Source: Stenotrophomonas maltophilia
Lineage (GTDB): Bacteria; Pseudomonadota; Gammaproteobacteria; Xanthomonadales; Xanthomonadaceae
Assembly (NCBI GenBank): GCA_002387845.1
Contig: DGLB01000071.1
Location: forward strand, 1-64,000
Length of the DNA: 64,000 nt
Direction of reading: 5' to 3'
Shown piece after piece: positions 15,701 to 24,031 of this stretch (position 1 is its first letter; every line of letters begins with the position of its first letter). The position numbers and the translations under genes were made by a program. The notes under the pieces are model-generated. The model saw nothing but the letters and a program-made list of their open reading frames with translations, was not told where the DNA came from and searched no databases.

Positions 15701-18544
15701 TTACTTCACCGGGTTGCCGTCGGCGTCGATGACGGTGACCTCGCCCAGGTTCAGCGCGCGCACCTCTTTCTCGGTCTGCTTCAGGTCACCCACCACCACC
15801 CAGGTCAGGGCGTTCGGGTCCAGCGTGGCGGCGGCCTGCTGCACCTGCGCCGGGGTCATGGCCTCGATCTCGGCCTTGCGCTTGAACACGTAGTCGTCCG
15901 GGCGCTGGTAGCGGACGATGCCGCTGATGGTGCCCATCACCGCGCTGGCGGTCTCATAGGCCCCGGGCAGGCTGAGGGTCTGGATGTTGCGGATGCGGGT
16001 GACTTCCGGCGCGGTGATCGGCTCGCCGCCGCTGGCGAAATCGGCGATCTCGCGGCGCATTTCGGCCATGGCCTCGCCGGTCTTGTCGATCTGCACCGGA
16101 GCCATCGCCATCCACGGGCGCTGGCCCAGGGTGCTGCTGGCGCTGCTGCGGGCCCCGTACGACCAGTGCTTCTCTTCACGCAGGTTCATGTTCAGGCGCG
16201 AGGTGAAGTCGCCGCCGAGCACGCCGTTGGCGATGTCGAAGCGGGTCGCACCGGCGTCCAGGGTGGACGGCACCACCTGGCCGGCGAACAGGTTGGCCTG
16301 CACCGCGCCGGGCTGGTCGATCAGGAACACGCGGCCCTTGGCCGGGCGCGCCACGTCCACGGTGGCCTTCACCTGCGGGGCCGGGCCGGTGCTCTTCCAG
16401 TCACCCAGCTGGCGCTCCAGCAGCGGCACGATTTCCTTCAGGGTGGTGTCGCCGACCACGATCAGGGTGCCCTGTTCCGGGCGCAGCCAGTCGCGGTGGA
16501 AGTCGACCAGGTCCTGGCGGGTCAGCGACTGGATGTCGGCCTCACGGCCACTGCCGGTGAACGGAATGGCGTACGGATGGCCCTTGCCGTACAGCAGCGG
16601 CGGCAGCACGCGCATGGCGGCCGCGTTGGGATTCACCTTCTCCTGCTGGATGCCGGCGATCCAGGTCGCCTTGACCCGGTCGATCTCGCCCTGCTCGAAG
16701 CGGGGGGTGCGCAGCATGTCGGCATAGAGGGCCAGCGACGGGGCCAGGTTTTCCTTCAGCGCCGACAGGTACACGCTGGCGCTGTCCAGCGAGGCGCTTG
16801 CGCCCATGCTGGCCCCGAGCATGTCGGCGGCGTCGGCGAAGGCCAGCGCGCCCAGCTTGCCTGCGCCTTCGCCCATCAGGTCCATGGTGAAGTTGGCGGT
16901 GCCGGACTTGCGGCCCTGGTCGGCGGTGAAGCCACCCGGGAACTCATAGCTGAACTGCACCACCGGAATGTCGTGGCGCTCGGCCAGGATCACCTGGGTG
17001 CCGTTCTTCAACGTGGCGCGGTGCAGCTGCGGGAACTTCAGTTCCGGGAAGGTCTTGGTCTGCGGCACGCCGCTGGCGCGGTCGACCTGGCTCGGCAGGG
17101 TGCTGAACTTCGGGTCCACCGCCGGCACGTTGAACGGCTTGGGCGTGGCCGAGGGTTCTTCGGCCAGGGCCACGCGGGTGCCCGGCTCCACGACCAGGGT
17201 GTGGTCGCCCGGGCCCAGCCACTTGGCACCGATGCCGCGCACATCCGCAGCGGTGGCGTCGTTGATCACCTTCAGCGAGCGGCGGAAGCAGCCGGGGTCG
17301 CCCTCGTACACGGTGCATTCGGCCAGCGCGTCGGCCTTGCCGCCGAAGCCGCCAATGCGTTCGATGCCACGGATGAAGCCGGCGCGGAAGGCGGTCTTGC
17401 CGCGCGCCAGCTCGGCAGCGGTGGGGCCGTCCTTGATCAGCTTGCGCACTTCCTCATCGATGATGGCCTCGACCTTGGCCGGGTCCACGCCCTGCTTCAC
17501 CGTGGCCATGATCATGAAGTTCGAACCCAGCTGCGAGCTGTAGGCTCCCGCGCTGACGTTGTCGACCAGTTTGTCCTGGTGCAGCAGGCGCTGGTCCAGG
17601 CGCGAGGCCTTGGCCCCGCCCAGCACCTGCGCGAACAGCTGCAGCTGGTCGATGTCGGTGGTGCCCACTTCGGCCACGTTCCAGGCGCGGTAGATGCGCG
17701 CCTGCGGCACCTTGTCGGTCATGGTCTCGCGGGTGGACTTCTCACGCTTGGCCACGTCCACCTTCGGCTGGGCCATGCTCGGGCCGGCCGGAATGTCACC
17801 GAAGTAGCGCGCCACCTTTTCCTTGGCGGTGGCCACGTCGATGTCGCCGGCGAGCACCAGCACCGCGTTGTTGGGGCCGTACCAGGTGCGGAACCACGTT
17901 TTCACATCGTCCAGCGATGCAGCGTTGAGGTCGTTCATCGAGCCGATCACGCTGTGGTGATACGGGTGGCCCGCCGGATACAGCGCGCGGTTGAGCTTTT
18001 CCCACACCTGGCCATACGGCTGGTTCTCGCCCTGGCGCTTTTCGTTCTGCACCACGCCGCGCTGTTCATCCAGTGCCGCCTGGTCGATCGCGCCCAGCAG
18101 ATGGCCCATGCGGTCGGACTCCATCCACAGCGCCATGTCCAGCGCGGTGGTGGGCACGTTCTCGAAGTAATTGGTGCGGTCGGTATTGGTGGTGCCGTTC
18201 TGCCCGGTCACGCCCACCTGCTTGAACGGTTCGAAGTACTCGCCGTCGTGGTTTTCGCTGCGCTGGAACATGAGGTGTTCAAACAGGTGCGCGAAACCGG
18301 TGCGGCCAGCGGGTTCGTCTTTGCTGCCCACGTGGTACCAGATGTTCACCGCCACGATCGGAGCCTTGCGGTCGGTGTGCACCACCACGCGCAGGCCGTT
18401 GGGCAGGGTGAACTCCTCGAACGGAATGTCGACCTTGGCCGTCTGTGCCGGCTTGGCCAGCACCGGTGCCGGGGCCAGCGTGCCCAGGGCGGCAGAAAGC
18501 GCAACAGCAAGCAGTGCGCCACGCGGTCGAAGGTGCAGGGTCAT
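15701..18544 (-). CDS. M16-family zinc metallopeptidase, two-lobed, exported
   Basis: A 947-residue peptidase of the pitrilysin (M16) family. The inverted zinc motif HxxEH is at residues 86-90 (FAHLFEHLMF), with the third ligand expected in the helix containing DEQRGVVQNEKRQ. The protein has the duplicated M16 build: an active N-half and a C-half beginning near residue 500 that lacks HxxEH. A Sec signal (LLAVALSAALGTLAPAPVLA) sends it to the periplasm. ATG 18544 begins the signal; an upstream in-frame start would destroy it. It likely degrades peptides or processes exported proteins. It is transcribed alone. Confidence 0.92.
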   Translation of the reverse strand: MTLHLRPRGALLAVALSAALGTLAPAPVLAKPAQTAKVDIPFEEFTLPNGLRVVVHTDRKAPIVAVNIWYHVGSKDEPAGRTGFAHLFEHLMFQRSENHDGEYFEPFKQVGVTGQNGTTNTDRTNYFENVPTTALDMALWMESDRMGHLLGAIDQAALDEQRGVVQNEKRQGENQPYGQVWEKLNRALYPAGHPYHHSVIGSMNDLNAASLDDVKTWFRTWYGPNNAVLVLAGDIDVATAKEKVARYFGDIPAGPSMAQPKVDVAKREKSTRETMTDKVPQARIYRAWNVAEVGTTDIDQLQLFAQVLGGAKASRLDQRLLHQDKLVDNVSAGAYSSQLGSNFMIMATVKQGVDPAKVEAIIDEEVRKLIKDGPTAAELARGKTAFRAGFIRGIERIGGFGGKADALAECTVYEGDPGCFRRSLKVINDATAADVRGIGAKWLGPGDHTLVVEPGTRVALAEEPSATPKPFNVPAVDPKFSTLPSQVDRASGVPQTKTFPELKFPQLHRATLKNGTQVILAERHDIPVVQFSYEFPGGFTADQGRKSGTANFTMDLMGEGAGKLGALAFADAADMLGASMGASASLDSASVYLSALKENLAPSLALYADMLRTPRFEQGEIDRVKATWIAGIQQEKVNPNAAAMRVLPPLLYGKGHPYAIPFTGSGREADIQSLTRQDLVDFHRDWLRPEQGTLIVVGDTTLKEIVPLLERQLGDWKSTGPAPQVKATVDVARPAKGRVFLIDQPGAVQANLFAGQVVPSTLDAGATRFDIANGVLGGDFTSRLNMNLREEKHWSYGARSSASSTLGQRPWMAMAPVQIDKTGEAMAEMRREIADFASGGEPITAPEVTRIRNIQTLSLPGAYETASAVMGTISGIVRYQRPDDYVFKRKAEIEAMTPAQVQQAAATLDPNALTWVVVGDLKQTEKEVRALNLGEVTVIDADGNPVK

Positions 18545-18908
18545 TCCGGGTCCTTGGTCATGAAAGTGGAGGCCGATCCTAGCCCGGCCCCGCTGAATCT
18601 GGCATCGGCCAACAGTCATTGCCGCCGTCAGGGAAGGTCACATCGCCGCGGACGGACAGTCGTGGTCTGCAGATCGGACAGGTGTCCGGACAGCGGACAC
18701 TGCGATTCAGGCAAAAACCCCTTGTAAATCAACGATGAAAAGTTGGCACGGGTCCTGCTTTGTTCTCTGTGCGGACAGAAGGCGATCAAACACAAGCTGA
18801 CTGATCGCTGAACAAAACACCGAAATTGAAAATTTCTCTTGCAAGCCCAGATTCGGTGTACTACCTTACTACCACACCACTGCTCACCAACACTAAACAG
18901 GCCCCGTC
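18545..18908. promoter_or_regulatory. 364-bp divergent control region with four CGGACAG boxes
   Basis: No gene is visible here. The heptamer CGGACAG occurs at 18653, 18675, 18687 and 18772, all in the same orientation. The third copy lies in a 7-bp inverted repeat (GTGTCCG at 18682-18688, CGGACAC at 18694-18700). The right part, 18720-18860, is unusually AT-rich for this genome and probably holds the promoter of the exported repeat protein at 18909; TTGCAA at 18839 is a possible -35. The leftward M16 promoter should lie near 18550-18640. Confidence 0.45.
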
Positions 18909-19376
18909 ATGAACACCAAGACCATCGCAATTGCCATCGCCATCGCCGCCGGCTCCGCGTTTGTTTCGAACGTGCATGCCGCTTCCGCCATCCCCACCCT
19001 GGAAACCGTCCAGGTCCGTCCCTCGGCCGACCAGCTGGCCCAGGCCGAATGGGAACGCAACAGCCCGATCCCGACCCTGGCGCTGGTGGAAGTGCGTCCC
19101 ACCGCCGGCCAGATCGCCGAATACCGCCAGGAACTGGCTGACAGCCGCCGCGTGACCACCCTGGCCGCCGTCGAAGTGCGTCCCACCGCCGAACAGCGTG
19201 AAGCGCTGGCCGCCGAACAGGACAGCCACCGCGACTACATGGGCACCTTCGCTGCTGCGGCCACCGCCGTCGCCAACGAAGTGATCATCAACCTGCCGAC
19301 CCTGCAGGTGCGCCCGTCGCCGAACGACCTGCAGGCCTTCGCGGCTGAAGCGGTTTCGGTGCTGGCTCGCCCGTAA
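18909..19376 (+). CDS. Small exported protein with four PTL..VRP repeats
   Basis: A 155-residue protein with a Sec signal (IAIAIAIAAGSAFVSNVHA, cleavage expected after Ala24). The mature protein carries four copies of a short motif: IPTLETVQVRPSADQL at 28-43, IPTLALVEVRPTAGQI at 54-69, VTTLAAVEVRPTAEQR at 82-97 and a shorter LPTLQVRPSPNDL at 129-141. I know no named family with this repeat. No cysteine is present. It has its own long upstream region with operator-like boxes and is followed 64 bp later by trmL. Being exported and built of repeats, it may bind a partner in the envelope, but that is a guess. Confidence 0.8.
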   Translation: MNTKTIAIAIAIAAGSAFVSNVHAASAIPTLETVQVRPSADQLAQAEWERNSPIPTLALVEVRPTAGQIAEYRQELADSRRVTTLAAVEVRPTAEQREALAAEQDSHRDYMGTFAAAATAVANEVIINLPTLQVRPSPNDLQAFAAEAVSVLARP

Positions 19377-19440
19377 GACCCGAGGTCTACCAGCCAGGGG
19401 CTGGTACCTTCGGTGATGGGTCGCGGCGTACACTTTGGCC

Positions 19441-19917
19441 ATGACCTCTCCCCAGTTCCATGTTGTGTTGTTCCAGCCGGAAATTCCCCCGAACACCGGC
19501 AATGTGATCCGCCTCTGCGCCAACACCGGCGCGCAGCTGCACCTGATTGAACCGCTCGGTTTCGACCTGAGCGACAAGCAGCTCAAGCGCGCCGGCCTGG
19601 ACTATCACGAATACGCACGACTGCAGGTGCATCCCGATCTGGACACCGCCCTGCAGCGCATTGCGCCCAAGCGCCTGTTCGCCCTCAGTACCCGTGGCAG
19701 CGTGCGCTATGACACCCAGCAGTTCGAAGACGGCGACGCCTTCCTGTTCGGCCCGGAAACCCGTGGCCTGCCGCAGGAGGTGCTGGACGCGCTGCCCCAC
19801 GGGCGTCGGCTGCGTCTGCCGATGCGCCCGGACAACCGCAGCCTGAATCTTTCAAATACCGTCGCCGTGGTGATGTACGAGGCCTGGCGGCAATGCGGGT
19901 TCGCCGGCGGCGAATGA
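19441..19917 (+). CDS. trmL: TrmL, tRNA (cytidine/uridine-34 2'-O) methyltransferase
   Basis: A SPOUT methyltransferase that 2'-O-methylates the wobble base of leucine tRNAs. Family marks are PEIPPNTGNVIRLCANTG near the start, FGPETRGLPQEVL in the middle, and the knotted C-part (PMRPDNRSLNLSNTVAVV). Length (158 residues) is normal for the minimal SPOUT form. The start is ATG 19441; a TTG two codons earlier is possible. It converges with the acyl-CoA dehydrogenase gene, with only 3 bp between the two stop codons. Confidence 0.94.
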   Translation: MTSPQFHVVLFQPEIPPNTGNVIRLCANTGAQLHLIEPLGFDLSDKQLKRAGLDYHEYARLQVHPDLDTALQRIAPKRLFALSTRGSVRYDTQQFEDGDAFLFGPETRGLPQEVLDALPHGRRLRLPMRPDNRSLNLSNTVAVVMYEAWRQCGFAGGE

Positions 19918-19920
19918 CCC

Positions 19921-21084
19921 TCAGAACGCGTTGATGCCGGTCAGCTCGCGCCCGATCACCAGCTGGTGCACGGTTTCGGTGCCCTCGTAGGTGATCACCG
20001 ACTCCAGGTTCAGCGCATGCCGGATCGCCACGTGTTCGGTGGTGATGCCGGCCCCGCCCAACAGATCGCGGCAGTCACGGGCGATGTCGATCGCCATGCG
20101 GCAGTTGTTCCACTTGGCCAGGCTGACCTGCTGCGGCTGCATCTGGCCGGCATCCTTCAACCGGCCCAGCTGCAGTGCCAGCAGCTGCGCGCTGGTGATC
20201 CGTCGCGCCATGTCGGCCAGCTTGATCTGCGCGCTCTGCGTGGCCGCCACCGGCCGCCCGAACAGCACGCGTTCCTTGGTGTAGCCCAGCGCTTCATCCA
20301 GGCAGGCCACGGCCGCCCCGATCGGGCCCCAGCTGATGCCATAGCGGGCCTGGGTCAGGCAGCCCAGCGGCCCCTTCAAGCCCTGCACGTTCGGCAGGCG
20401 GTTGCGCTCGGGCACACGCACGTTGTCGAAGAACAGCGCACCGGTCAGGGACGCGCGCAGGCTCATCTTGTGCTTGATCTCCTGGGTGGTGAACCCCGGC
20501 ATGCCTTTTTCCAGCACGAAACCCTGGATGCCGTCGTCGGTGTGCGCCCAGACAATGGCGATGTCGGCCACCGGGCCGCTGGTGATCCACATCTTGCTGC
20601 CGTTGACCACCCAGTCGCCGCCATCACGCACCGCGCGCGTCTTCATCGCCGCCGGGTCCGAACCGCCATGCGCTTCGGTCAGCCCGAAGCAACCGATCAC
20701 CTTGCCGGCCGCCATGTCCGGCAGCCAGCGCAGACGCTGCTCCTCACTGCCGTACGCGTAGATGGGGTACATGCACAGCGAGCTCTGCACCGACACGAAG
20801 CTGCGCAGGCCCGAGTCGCCGCGCTCCAGTTCCTGGCAGATCAAGCCGTAGCTGACCGCGTTGAGCCCGCCACCGCCGTAGTGTTCCGGCAGCGTGCAGC
20901 CCAGCAGCCCGAGCGAGGCGATCTCCGGGATCAGTTCATCCGGGAACCGGCCCTGGTCGAAGGCGTCGCCGATGATGGGCAGCACGCGTTCGTCGGTGAA
21001 ACGGGCCACGCTGGCCTGCACCGCGCGTTCCTCTTCGCTGAGCAGGGAACGGACATCGAACAGGTCATACGGATTCAGGGACAT
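19921..21084 (-). CDS. gcdH: Acyl-CoA dehydrogenase, glutaryl-CoA dehydrogenase-like
   Basis: An FAD-dependent acyl-CoA dehydrogenase of 387 residues. Domain order is normal: helical N-part, FAD-binding middle strand region (GCFGLTEAHGGSDPAAMKT, WVVNGSKMWITSG), and helical C-part ending in ESVITYEGTETVHQLVIGRELTGINAF. The catalytic base is the Glu in TYEGTE. This ending and the start (DLFDVRSLLSEEERAV) resemble glutaryl-CoA dehydrogenase, which decarboxylates glutaryl-CoA to crotonyl-CoA in lysine and tryptophan breakdown. Electrons would go through ETF to the ETF-quinone oxidoreductase encoded nearby at 21910. ATG 21084 has AGGTAG upstream. Confidence 0.82.
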   Translation of the reverse strand: MSLNPYDLFDVRSLLSEEERAVQASVARFTDERVLPIIGDAFDQGRFPDELIPEIASLGLLGCTLPEHYGGGGLNAVSYGLICQELERGDSGLRSFVSVQSSLCMYPIYAYGSEEQRLRWLPDMAAGKVIGCFGLTEAHGGSDPAAMKTRAVRDGGDWVVNGSKMWITSGPVADIAIVWAHTDDGIQGFVLEKGMPGFTTQEIKHKMSLRASLTGALFFDNVRVPERNRLPNVQGLKGPLGCLTQARYGISWGPIGAAVACLDEALGYTKERVLFGRPVAATQSAQIKLADMARRITSAQLLALQLGRLKDAGQMQPQQVSLAKWNNCRMAIDIARDCRDLLGGAGITTEHVAIRHALNLESVITYEGTETVHQLVIGRELTGINAF

Positions 21085-21202
21085 GGCTACCTGGCAGGGA
21101 AGAGCAGCAGAGGGTGCCATTGTCCGCGCTCGGCACCCCCCGGCCAAGGCAGGGCGCAGCACAGACCTACAATGGCGACATTCCGTCGCAGAGCCTTCCG
21201 CC

Positions 21203-21697
21203 ATGCAGATCCGACCCGAACGCGCGCAGGACATCGCCGCCATTCACGTCCTGACCCGCGAGGCGTTCGCCCATGCGCCGCACCGTGACGGGACCGAGCA
21301 GGACGTCATTGATGCGTTGCGCGCCGCCGGCGCGCTGTCGGTGTCGCTGGTGGCTGAAGAGGGTGAAGCACCGGTCGGCCATGTGGCGTTGTCACCGGTT
21401 GAACTCAGCGACGGCAGCCCGGACTGGTACGGGCTGGGGCCGATCTCGGTGGCACCGGCGCAGCAGGGGCGGGGCGTGGGCAGCGCCTTGATGCGGGCGG
21501 CGTTGGCCGCGCTGCAGGAACGGGGCGCAGCCGGCTGCGTGCTGCTGGGCGATCCGGTGTATTACGGGCGCTTCGGGTTCCGGGCGGATGCGCGGCTGCG
21601 CTTGGCGGGGGTGCCGGCGGAATACTTCCAGGCGGTGCTGCTGCGGGGGCCATGGCCGGACGCGGACGTGCGGTATCACGCGGCGTTTGGGTCGTAG
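21203..21697 (+). CDS. GNAT-family N-acetyltransferase
   Basis: A 164-residue GCN5-related acetyltransferase. The acetyl-CoA loop appears as SVAPAQQGRGVGSALM near residues 84-99 and the later GDPVYYGRFGF is common in the YhbS branch. The substrate is unknown. ATG 21203 starts the conserved MQIRPERAQDIAAI. It is divergent from the acyl-CoA dehydrogenase gene (118 bp between starts). Its TAG stop (21695-21697) is the TAG of the GTAG repeat at 21694. Confidence 0.87.
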   Translation: MQIRPERAQDIAAIHVLTREAFAHAPHRDGTEQDVIDALRAAGALSVSLVAEEGEAPVGHVALSPVELSDGSPDWYGLGPISVAPAQQGRGVGSALMRAALAALQERGAAGCVLLGDPVYYGRFGFRADARLRLAGVPAEYFQAVLLRGPWPDADVRYHAAFGS

Positions 21698-21750
21698 TGC
21701 CGGGCTTGCCCGGCACAGGCGTCCTGGAAGCCGGGCAAGCCCGGCTCCAC
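21694..21750. repeat. Inverted pair of GTAG palindromes (CCGGGCTTGCCCGG type)
   Basis: Left unit GTAGTGCCGGGCTTGCCC from 21694 and a right unit GCCGGGCAAGCCCGGC ending near 21750. It resembles the other SMAG-like pairs but with a different stem. It supplies the stop codon of the GNAT gene. Confidence 0.85.
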
Positions 21751-21909
21751 GGAAATGCGGCACTGCACCATTCGTCCCTCAAGCTGTGACCAACGTCGGC
21801 GAACTAGGCGTAAACGCCGGCTCCCGGTACCCTGACGTACTGAACTGCATTCCCAGGCAACCGCCGCCGGCTTTGGCCGCTGGCACTACCCAACGAGTTA
21901 CGCACCACC

Positions 21910-23586
21910 ATGAGCGAAGAAACCACCGCCCTGCCCCCGCGCGAAGCCATGGAATTTGACGTGGTGATCGTCGGAGCCGGCCCCGCCGGCCTGGCCACGG
22001 CCATCCGCCTGCGCCAGCGCGCCATCGAAGCCGGCCGCGAACTGTCGGTCTGCGTGCTGGAAAAGGGCTCCGAGCCCGGCGCGCACATCCTGTCCGGCGC
22101 GATCATGGATCCGCGCGCGCTGACCGAACTGTTCCCCGACTGGGCCGAGCGCGGCGCACCGCTGAAGCAGGCGGTCACCCGCGACGAGTTCCTGTTCCTC
22201 AGCCCGGACGGCGCGCGCAGCACCCCGCATGCGCTGCTGCCGGAATGCTTCCACAACCAGGGCAACTATATCGTCAGCCTGGGCGAGGTCACCCGCTGGC
22301 TGGCACAGCAGGCCGAAGCGCTGGAAGTGGCGATCTTCCCCGGCTTCGCCGCTGCCGAAGTGCTGTATGACGACAACGGCGCGGTGATGGGCGTGGCCAC
22401 CGGCGACATGGGCATCCGCAAGGACGGCAGCCACGGGCCGAACTTCGAACGCGGCATGGAACTGCATGCGAAGTACACGATCTTCGCCGAAGGCTCGCGC
22501 GGCCACCTGGGTCGCCAGCTGATCGCGCGCTTCCAGCTGGACGCCGGCAAGGACCCGCAGTCCTACGGCATCGGCATCAAGGAACTGTGGCAGATCGACC
22601 CGGCCAGGCATGAGCCGGGCCTGGTGGTTCACACCGCCGGCTGGCCGCTGGACAGCGACACCTACGGCGGTTCGTTCCTGTACCACGCCGAAGGTGGCAA
22701 GGTCGCCGTCGGCTTCGTGGTCGGACTGGATTACAAGAACCCGTGGATGAGCCCGTTCGAGGAGTTCCAGCGCTTCAAGACCCACCCGTCGATCCGCAAG
22801 CACCTGGAAGGCGGCAAGCGCATTGGTTACGGCGCGCGTGCGATCACCGCCGGTGGTTTGTTCTCGTTGCCGAAGACGGTATTCCCCGGGGGCGCGCTGG
22901 TCGGCTGCGAAGCCGGTTATCTCAACGCCAGCCGGATCAAGGGCAGCCATGCCGCGATCAAGACCGGCATGCTGGCCGCTGACGCCGCGTTTGACGCGCT
23001 GGCCGCCGACCGCCAACGCGATGAGCTCAGCGCCTACCCCGACGCCTTCGAAAACAGCTGGCTGCACGACGAACTGAAGCTGTCCAAGAACTTCAAGCAG
23101 TGGTTCAAGAAGGGCCGCACCGTGGCCACGCTGATGACCGGCATTGAACAGTGGCTGCTGCCGAAGCTGGGCATCCGCAACCCGCCGTGGACGATCGGTC
23201 ACAGCAAACCCGACCACCAATGCCTGGAACCGGCGTCGCAGCACACCCGCATCGCGTATCCGAAACCGGACAACGTGCTGACCTTCGACCGGCTCAGCTC
23301 GGTGTTCCTGAGCAGCACCAACCACGAGGAAGACCAGCCCAGTCACCTCACGCTGAAGGACGCCAGCATTCCGGTGCAGGTGAACCTGGCCGAGTACGCC
23401 GGGCCCGAAGCGCGTTACTGCCCGGCGGGCGTGTACGAATTCGTCGGCGGCGAAGGCCAGGAACAGCTGCGGATCAACGCGCAGAACTGCGTGCACTGCA
23501 AAACCTGCGACATCAAGGACCCCACCCAGAACATCGTGTGGGTGACTCCGCAGGGCGGTGGCGGCCCCAACTACTCCTCGATGTGA
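21910..23586 (+). CDS. Electron transfer flavoprotein-ubiquinone oxidoreductase
   Basis: ETF-QO passes electrons from reduced electron-transfer flavoprotein to ubiquinone at the inner membrane. The FAD-binding start is VVIVGAGPAGLATAIRLRQ (near residues 18-36). The C-terminus holds the single [4Fe-4S] ferredoxin-like cluster: YCPAG near residue 503 and NCVHCKTCDIKDP near 528-540. The 558-residue length is typical. It serves acyl-CoA dehydrogenases such as the one at 19921. The following cytochrome c gene starts inside its stop (ATGTGA), which suggests shared translation. Confidence 0.95.
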   Translation: MSEETTALPPREAMEFDVVIVGAGPAGLATAIRLRQRAIEAGRELSVCVLEKGSEPGAHILSGAIMDPRALTELFPDWAERGAPLKQAVTRDEFLFLSPDGARSTPHALLPECFHNQGNYIVSLGEVTRWLAQQAEALEVAIFPGFAAAEVLYDDNGAVMGVATGDMGIRKDGSHGPNFERGMELHAKYTIFAEGSRGHLGRQLIARFQLDAGKDPQSYGIGIKELWQIDPARHEPGLVVHTAGWPLDSDTYGGSFLYHAEGGKVAVGFVVGLDYKNPWMSPFEEFQRFKTHPSIRKHLEGGKRIGYGARAITAGGLFSLPKTVFPGGALVGCEAGYLNASRIKGSHAAIKTGMLAADAAFDALAADRQRDELSAYPDAFENSWLHDELKLSKNFKQWFKKGRTVATLMTGIEQWLLPKLGIRNPPWTIGHSKPDHQCLEPASQHTRIAYPKPDNVLTFDRLSSVFLSSTNHEEDQPSHLTLKDASIPVQVNLAEYAGPEARYCPAGVYEFVGGEGQEQLRINAQNCVHCKTCDIKDPTQNIVWVTPQGGGGPNYSSM

Positions 23587-23963
23587 GAACCCTGGCCGTG
23601 CTCGCGGTCGTGCTGCTCAGCGCATGCACGGCCGCACCGCAGACGCCCGAACAGGCACGGCAACGCGAGCGCGAGCGCGCGTTTGCCATCTGTGGGGGCT
23701 GCCATACCGCGCACGCCGGCGGCGTGCACCGGTTCGGCCCGAACCTGCATGGGGTGATCGGCCGTCGCGCCGGCAGCCTTTCCGACTACCCCTATTCGCC
23801 GGCGATGCGCCGGGCCAACCTGGTGTGGACTGAGCAGACGCTGGATGCCTTCCTGCGTTCGCCAACCAGCGTGGTGCCCGATTCGCGCATGGTCAACTCC
23901 ACCGCAGACCCGGAACGACGGAAGCTGGTGATCGAGTACCTGGGCCAGCAACGCGCCCCGTAG
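23583..23963 (+). CDS. Class I cytochrome c, lipoprotein, coupled to ETF-QO
   Basis: A 126-residue c-type cytochrome. Heme attaches at CGGCH (residues 37-41); the sixth ligand is probably Met103 (DSRMVNS). The N-terminus has a lipobox (LLSAC15), so it is likely anchored to a periplasmic membrane face. The start is GTG 23583, which overlaps the ETF-QO stop by 4 nt; I see no other good start before the signal. The stop TAG (23961-23963) comes from a GTAG repeat. Its partner is unknown; context suggests quinone-linked electron flow. Confidence 0.85.
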   Translation: MRTLAVLAVVLLSACTAAPQTPEQARQRERERAFAICGGCHTAHAGGVHRFGPNLHGVIGRRAGSLSDYPYSPAMRRANLVWTEQTLDAFLRSPTSVVPDSRMVNSTADPERRKLVIEYLGQQRAP

Positions 23964-24031
23964 AGCGGGGCTTGCCCCGCTGAAGGCGAGCCGGGCAAGT
24001 TCAAAAGCCAGCCGGGCAAGCCCGGCTCTAC
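23960..24031. repeat. Inverted GTAG pair giving stop codons to both flanking genes
   Basis: Left unit GTAGAGCGGGGCTTGCCCC from 23960; right unit ends with CTAC at 24028-24031. The left GTAG contains the stop of the rightward cytochrome gene and the right CTAC, read on the minus strand as GTAG, contains the stop of the leftward hybrid kinase gene. The whole space between the genes is repeat. Confidence 0.92.

Noticed and set aside
16166..18727. Long forward frame opposite the M16 peptidase
   Set aside because: Antisense shadow; composition is Gly/Arg/Val/His-rich with no domain.
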